In this document: positions 61,143 through 64,000 of the stretch, piece by piece
Position numbering within the stretch: the stretch's first letter is position 1
Layout: each line of letters begins with the position of its first letter
Source of the DNA: an uncultured Christensenella sp.
GTDB lineage: Bacteria > Bacillota > Clostridia > Christensenellales > UBA1242
DNA: 64,000 nt
Direction: 5' to 3'
Assembly (NCBI GenBank): GCA_949296965.1
Contig: CASFQL010000010.1
Coordinates: 124,001 to 188,000 of the forward strand
Translations under genes and position numbers: made by a program
Notes under the pieces: model-generated
Databases searched by the model: none
What the model was told of the DNA's origin: nothing
Seen by the model: only the letters and a program-made list of their open reading frames with translations

Positions 61143-62041
61143 TGAAAAAATTATTTTCAGGTAGTTGTGTTGCCTTGATTACTCCTTTTAAAAATGGGAA
61201 AGTAGATTTTAAGGCTTTAAAAAATTTGATTAATTTTCAACTTGAAAACAAAACTGATGCTATTGTTATTTTAGGAACAACAGGAGAGCCTGCGACAATG
61301 TCAAGTATTGAAAAGTGTAAGATTATTGAGTTTGCTAAAAACTTAATTAAGAATAGGGCTATTTTAATAGTCGGAACAGGCTCTAATAGCACTGAAAAAA
61401 CTATTGAAGAAAGTAAAATTGCTTTTGAAAAAGGAGCAGATGGGCTTTTAATAGTAACTCCATACTACAATAAATGCACTCAAAATGGTTTAATTAAGCA
61501 TTATGAAAAAATAGCAAGTGAAGTTGATTTGCCAATTATCGTTTACAATGTTCCATCAAGGACGGGCGTTAATATTTCCCCTGAAACAATGCTTAAACTT
61601 GCAGATATACCTCAGATTTATGGACTTAAAGAAGCAAGTGGGAATATTTCTCAAATTGTTAAACTTTCAAAATTATTGAAGGATAAAATTGCAATCTACT
61701 CGGGTGATGATAGTTTAAATTATATTTTTATGTGTCTTGGAGCAAGCGGAGTTATAAGCGTAACTGCTAATGTTTTTCCAAAACAGGTTAGAGATGTTGT
61801 CAAATTGACTTTAAATGGCAATTATGAAAAAGCAAGAAAATTACACGAAGAATTGTTAGAAGTTAATAATAATTTGTTCTTAGAAGTTAATCCCATTCCT
61901 ATTAAGTATGCTTGTTCTTTCTATAAAATGTGCAAAAATGAATTGAGATTGCCTTTAACTAAAATGAATAAGAATAATTCAAAAGTTTTAAGGGATAGTC
62001 TTATAAAATTTAATAATCTTAGTAAAGATTTAAATAACTAG
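61142..62041 (+). CDS. dapA: 4-hydroxy-tetrahydrodipicolinate synthase
   Basis: A 299-residue TIM-barrel aldolase condensing pyruvate with aspartate semialdehyde. The catalytic Lys is in YGLKEASGN near 165; the conserved Tyr is in IVYNVPSRTG near 137; LGTTGEPATM near 42 is the entry loop. One-base overlap with asd (TAATG), so translational coupling. Element G separates it from dapB. Confidence 0.96.
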   Translation: MKKLFSGSCVALITPFKNGKVDFKALKNLINFQLENKTDAIVILGTTGEPATMSSIEKCKIIEFAKNLIKNRAILIVGTGSNSTEKTIEESKIAFEKGADGLLIVTPYYNKCTQNGLIKHYEKIASEVDLPIIVYNVPSRTGVNISPETMLKLADIPQIYGLKEASGNISQIVKLSKLLKDKIAIYSGDDSLNYIFMCLGASGVISVTANVFPKQVRDVVKLTLNGNYEKARKLHEELLEVNNNLFLEVNPIPIKYACSFYKMCKNELRLPLTKMNKNNSKVLRDSLIKFNNLSKDLNN

Positions 62042-62154
62042 ACACTTGTGTTAATATTATTTGTTTTATTTTTATAAATTATTGTTTTCATAATTTTTTA
62101 TAATTTGAATTAGTAATTTAATTATAAGTAGGTAAAAAACAAGTGAAATATTGC

Positions 62155-62250
62155 GGACTTTGTGCTGTAAAAATTTTTAAAAAAATTTTTACTGTGAAAT
62201 TTTAAAATTTTAAAATTTCACACAAAAGTTTTACTTTTGGCACAAAGTCC
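62155..62250. repeat. Cloverleaf element G
   Basis: Closing stem GGACTTTGTGC (62155-62165) with GCACAAAGTCC (62240-62250), 11 perfect pairs. Arms: 62167-62178 with 62181-62192 (12 bp); 62193-62207 with 62208-62222 (15 bp palindrome); CAAAAGT (62223-62229) with ACTTTTG (62233-62239). Very close to element B. It lies between dapA and dapB, splitting the DAP operon. The flanks 62042-62154 and 62251-62414 contain no gene. Confidence 0.92.
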
Positions 62251-62414
62251 CATTTCTTTTGTAGTAGTTTAGTTTGATTACAAAAAATCTATTAAGGTTT
62301 AGTAAATATAAGGTTTAGTAAAAATTTGAAAATATATTATATAGTAAATTCTTTTTTATAAATAATCTTAATATATTTAATTATGTAAAAAATTAATTTT
62401 TGGAGATTAATACA

Positions 62415-63173
62415 TTGAAAGTTGCTCTTAATGGATTTTTTGGTCAAATGGGACAGATTATTTATAATTTATCTAAAAATTTTAATGATATAGAAATTGT
62501 ATATGGGATAGATAGAAAAGAAATAATTATTCAAGAAAAACAAGATATAAATGGCGTCAAAATTACAAACAATATTTATGATGCAACTGATTGTGATATT
62601 GTGATTGATTTTTCTTCAAATAGTGCAATAAGTAGACTTTTAGATTTTTGTATTAAATATAAAAAACCACTTGTTTTAGCAACAACAGGTTTTAATAATT
62701 GTCAAGAACAAGAAATTATTAACGCAAGTAAATTTATACCTATTTTTAAATCGGGGAATTTTAGTCAAGGTATACACTATTTTTTAGAAACAATTAAGGT
62801 TATTGCAAAAAAAACTTTTGATTGGGATATAGAAATTTGTGAAGTTCATCATAATAAGAAAATTGATATTCCAAGTGGAACTGCTAAAATGATGTTTCAA
62901 AAAATAAAAGAAGTTAGACCAAATTTAGTAGCAAATATAGGAAGACAAAATACATATAAAATAAGAACTCAAAATGAAGTAGGTATACACTCATTAAGGG
63001 GTGGCGGAGTTGTAGGGGAGCATATAATCAATTTCTATAATAGTTATGAAAGTATATCAATAAAGCATACTGCATTTTCAAGGGAAGTTTTTGCTTTTGG
63101 TGCAATTAAGGCTTGTAAATTTTTGATTAATAAGCAAAACGGAATTTATGAAATGAAGAACCTTTTTGACTAG
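62415..63173 (+). CDS. dapB: 4-hydroxy-tetrahydrodipicolinate reductase
   Basis: A 252-residue NAD(P)H enzyme, next step after DapA. N-terminal loop ALNGFFGQMGQ, ATTGFNNCQEQEI near 85, and the family motif EVHHNKKIDIPSGTA near 140. Start is TTG 62415, 9 bases after GGAG; the in-frame TTG at 62400 overlaps that site. A cloverleaf element separates it from dapA, so it may need its own promoter. lysC follows 33 bases later. Confidence 0.95.
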   Translation: MKVALNGFFGQMGQIIYNLSKNFNDIEIVYGIDRKEIIIQEKQDINGVKITNNIYDATDCDIVIDFSSNSAISRLLDFCIKYKKPLVLATTGFNNCQEQEIINASKFIPIFKSGNFSQGIHYFLETIKVIAKKTFDWDIEICEVHHNKKIDIPSGTAKMMFQKIKEVRPNLVANIGRQNTYKIRTQNEVGIHSLRGGGVVGEHIINFYNSYESISIKHTAFSREVFAFGAIKACKFLINKQNGIYEMKNLFD

Positions 63174-63206
63174 ATTTTTATATATTTATCTATATAAGGG
63201 TTTTTT

Positions 63207-64000
63207 ATGGAAGATGTAGTATGTAAATTTGGCGGTTCATCGCTTGCAAATTTTGAAAATATACAAAAAGTAAAAGATATAATTTTAAGTTCAAAAAAAA
63301 GATTTGTGGTGGTTTCTGCTCCCGGCAAACAAGATAAAAACGATATAAAACTTACTGATTGTTTAATTAATTGTTTTAATTTGTCAAAACTTGATAAAGA
63401 TTTTTCTAAGTTTTTTGATATATTTAAAGACAGATTTGTTAAAATAAAACAACAGGCAAAAGTAAGAATAAATTTAAAGACAATTTTTTTAGAAATATAT
63501 AAAAGAATATTAAGTCATAATGATTTTGATTATGATTATATCATATCAAGGGGAGAATATTTATCTGCATTAATTATTTCAAAATATTTGGGATATAGAT
63601 TTTTAGACGCAAAGGACTTTATTTTTTTTGACAAAAGTGGAGAAGTTGATTTAATATCTTCTAAAATAGCATTCAAAAAATTAATTAAAAAAGATGAATG
63701 TTATGTAATTCCCGGATTTTACGGATTAAGTTTTAACAATAGAATAAAGACTTTTTCTCGTGGTGGCTCAGATTTAACGGGAGCAATTGTTGCATTGTTA
63801 AGTGACTTTATAAAATATGAAAATTATACAGATGTTGACGGCTTTTTAGTGGCAAATCCAAGTATAGTTAAAAATGCAAAAATCATAAAAGAACTAACAT
63901 ATAAAAATATGCGAACTTTAACTTATCTTGGGGCAAATGTTTTACACCAAGATTGTTTAAAATTCTTAAAAGAAAATGACATTATTTTAAATTTGAGAAA
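63207..64000 (+). CDS. lysC: Aspartate kinase, N-terminal part (cut by window end)
   Basis: ATG 63207, preceded by AAGGG. 264 codons are visible. KFGGSSLANFENI at residues 7-19 is the aspartokinase nucleotide site, VVVSAPGKQDKNDIKLTD follows near 38, ISRGEYLSALI near 114, and FSRGGSDLTGAIVA near 188; YTDVDGFLVANPSIV near 211 is the substrate loop. The rest of the catalytic and ACT regulatory domains is beyond the window. First step of the aspartate pathway, last in this gene group. Confidence 0.93.
   Translation, partial: MEDVVCKFGGSSLANFENIQKVKDIILSSKKRFVVVSAPGKQDKNDIKLTDCLINCFNLSKLDKDFSKFFDIFKDRFVKIKQQAKVRINLKTIFLEIYKRILSHNDFDYDYIISRGEYLSALIISKYLGYRFLDAKDFIFFDKSGEVDLISSKIAFKKLIKKDECYVIPGFYGLSFNNRIKTFSRGGSDLTGAIVALLSDFIKYENYTDVDGFLVANPSIVKNAKIIKELTYKNMRTLTYLGANVLHQDCLKFLKENDIILNLR

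Overview
The window is a very AT-rich stretch of chromosome from what looks like a low-GC, spore-forming member of the Clostridia. The evidence is a complete spoIIAA-spoIIAB-sigF operon, spoIVFA-spoIVFB, yqfC-yqfD, a Prp protease next to an L27 with a cleavable N-terminal extension, and gene orders shared with Bacillus and Clostridium. The exact lineage cannot be read from the sequence; an uncultured gut-type clade is my inference. No phage, insertion sequence or CRISPR array is visible.

Layout. 1-2448 is the N-terminal part of a large secreted protein (minus strand). 2613-5619 holds two half-size TauE/SafE transporters, a 2[4Fe-4S] ferredoxin and a Ppx/GppA-like protein. 5779-13936 is a condensed version of the Bacillus mreB-min-spoIVF-rplU-prp-rpmA region, with minE but no minC, mreC or mreD. 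14505-18351 is yqfC-yqfD-ybeY-era-(small gene)-recO, without the phoH and pgpH usually found there. 18484-25373 carries pyruvate phosphate dikinase, a secreted protein, a cysteine desulfurase-like gene divergent from a DUF3343 gene, and nth. 25735-35881 carries obg, yhbY, rsfS, a tsaE fusion, tsaB, rimI, a hydrolase, murF, ddl and an 8-oxoguanine glycosylase. 35974-38466 has a shikimate-kinase-like protein without a P-loop and a transketolase. 39359-53251 is the long translation/envelope run frr-uppS-cdsA-rseP-(polC-like exonuclease)-rimP-nusA-rnpM-infB-rbfA-nrnA-truB-nfo-yebC. 53490-58306 has tRNA-Ala, a transglutaminase-like protein, the spoIIA operon (minus), a six-tRNA cluster, yceD and rpmF. 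58524-64000 has a dead M20-type peptidase homologue and the lysine/diaminopimelate genes asd-dapA-dapB-lysC (last one cut by the window end).

How the genes work together. Most are housekeeping: ribosome assembly and maturation (obg, yhbY, era, ybeY, rimP, rbfA, rsfS, yceD, L21, L27, L32), translation (infB, frr, tRNAs), t6A tRNA modification (tsaE, tsaB), wall and lipid synthesis (uppS, cdsA, murF, ddl and the DAP pathway), base-excision repair (nth, ogg, nfo, recO) and sporulation signalling.

Main unexplained signal. Seven intergenic elements (14291-14374, 17419-17518, 21149-21251, 53285-53365, 56492-56585, 58376-58459, 62155-62250) fold on paper to the same plan: an 11-12 bp closing stem around exactly three consecutive hairpins, i.e. 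a cloverleaf or four-way junction. Four copies share sequence; three share only the architecture with different bases in every stem. They look like a dispersed family whose structure, not sequence, is conserved. Other points of interest are four probable pseudoenzymes or non-catalytic domains, a PolC homologue cut down to its exonuclease, a membrane domain fused to TsaE, and two genes whose consensus promoters sit so close to the start codon that the mRNA should be leaderless.
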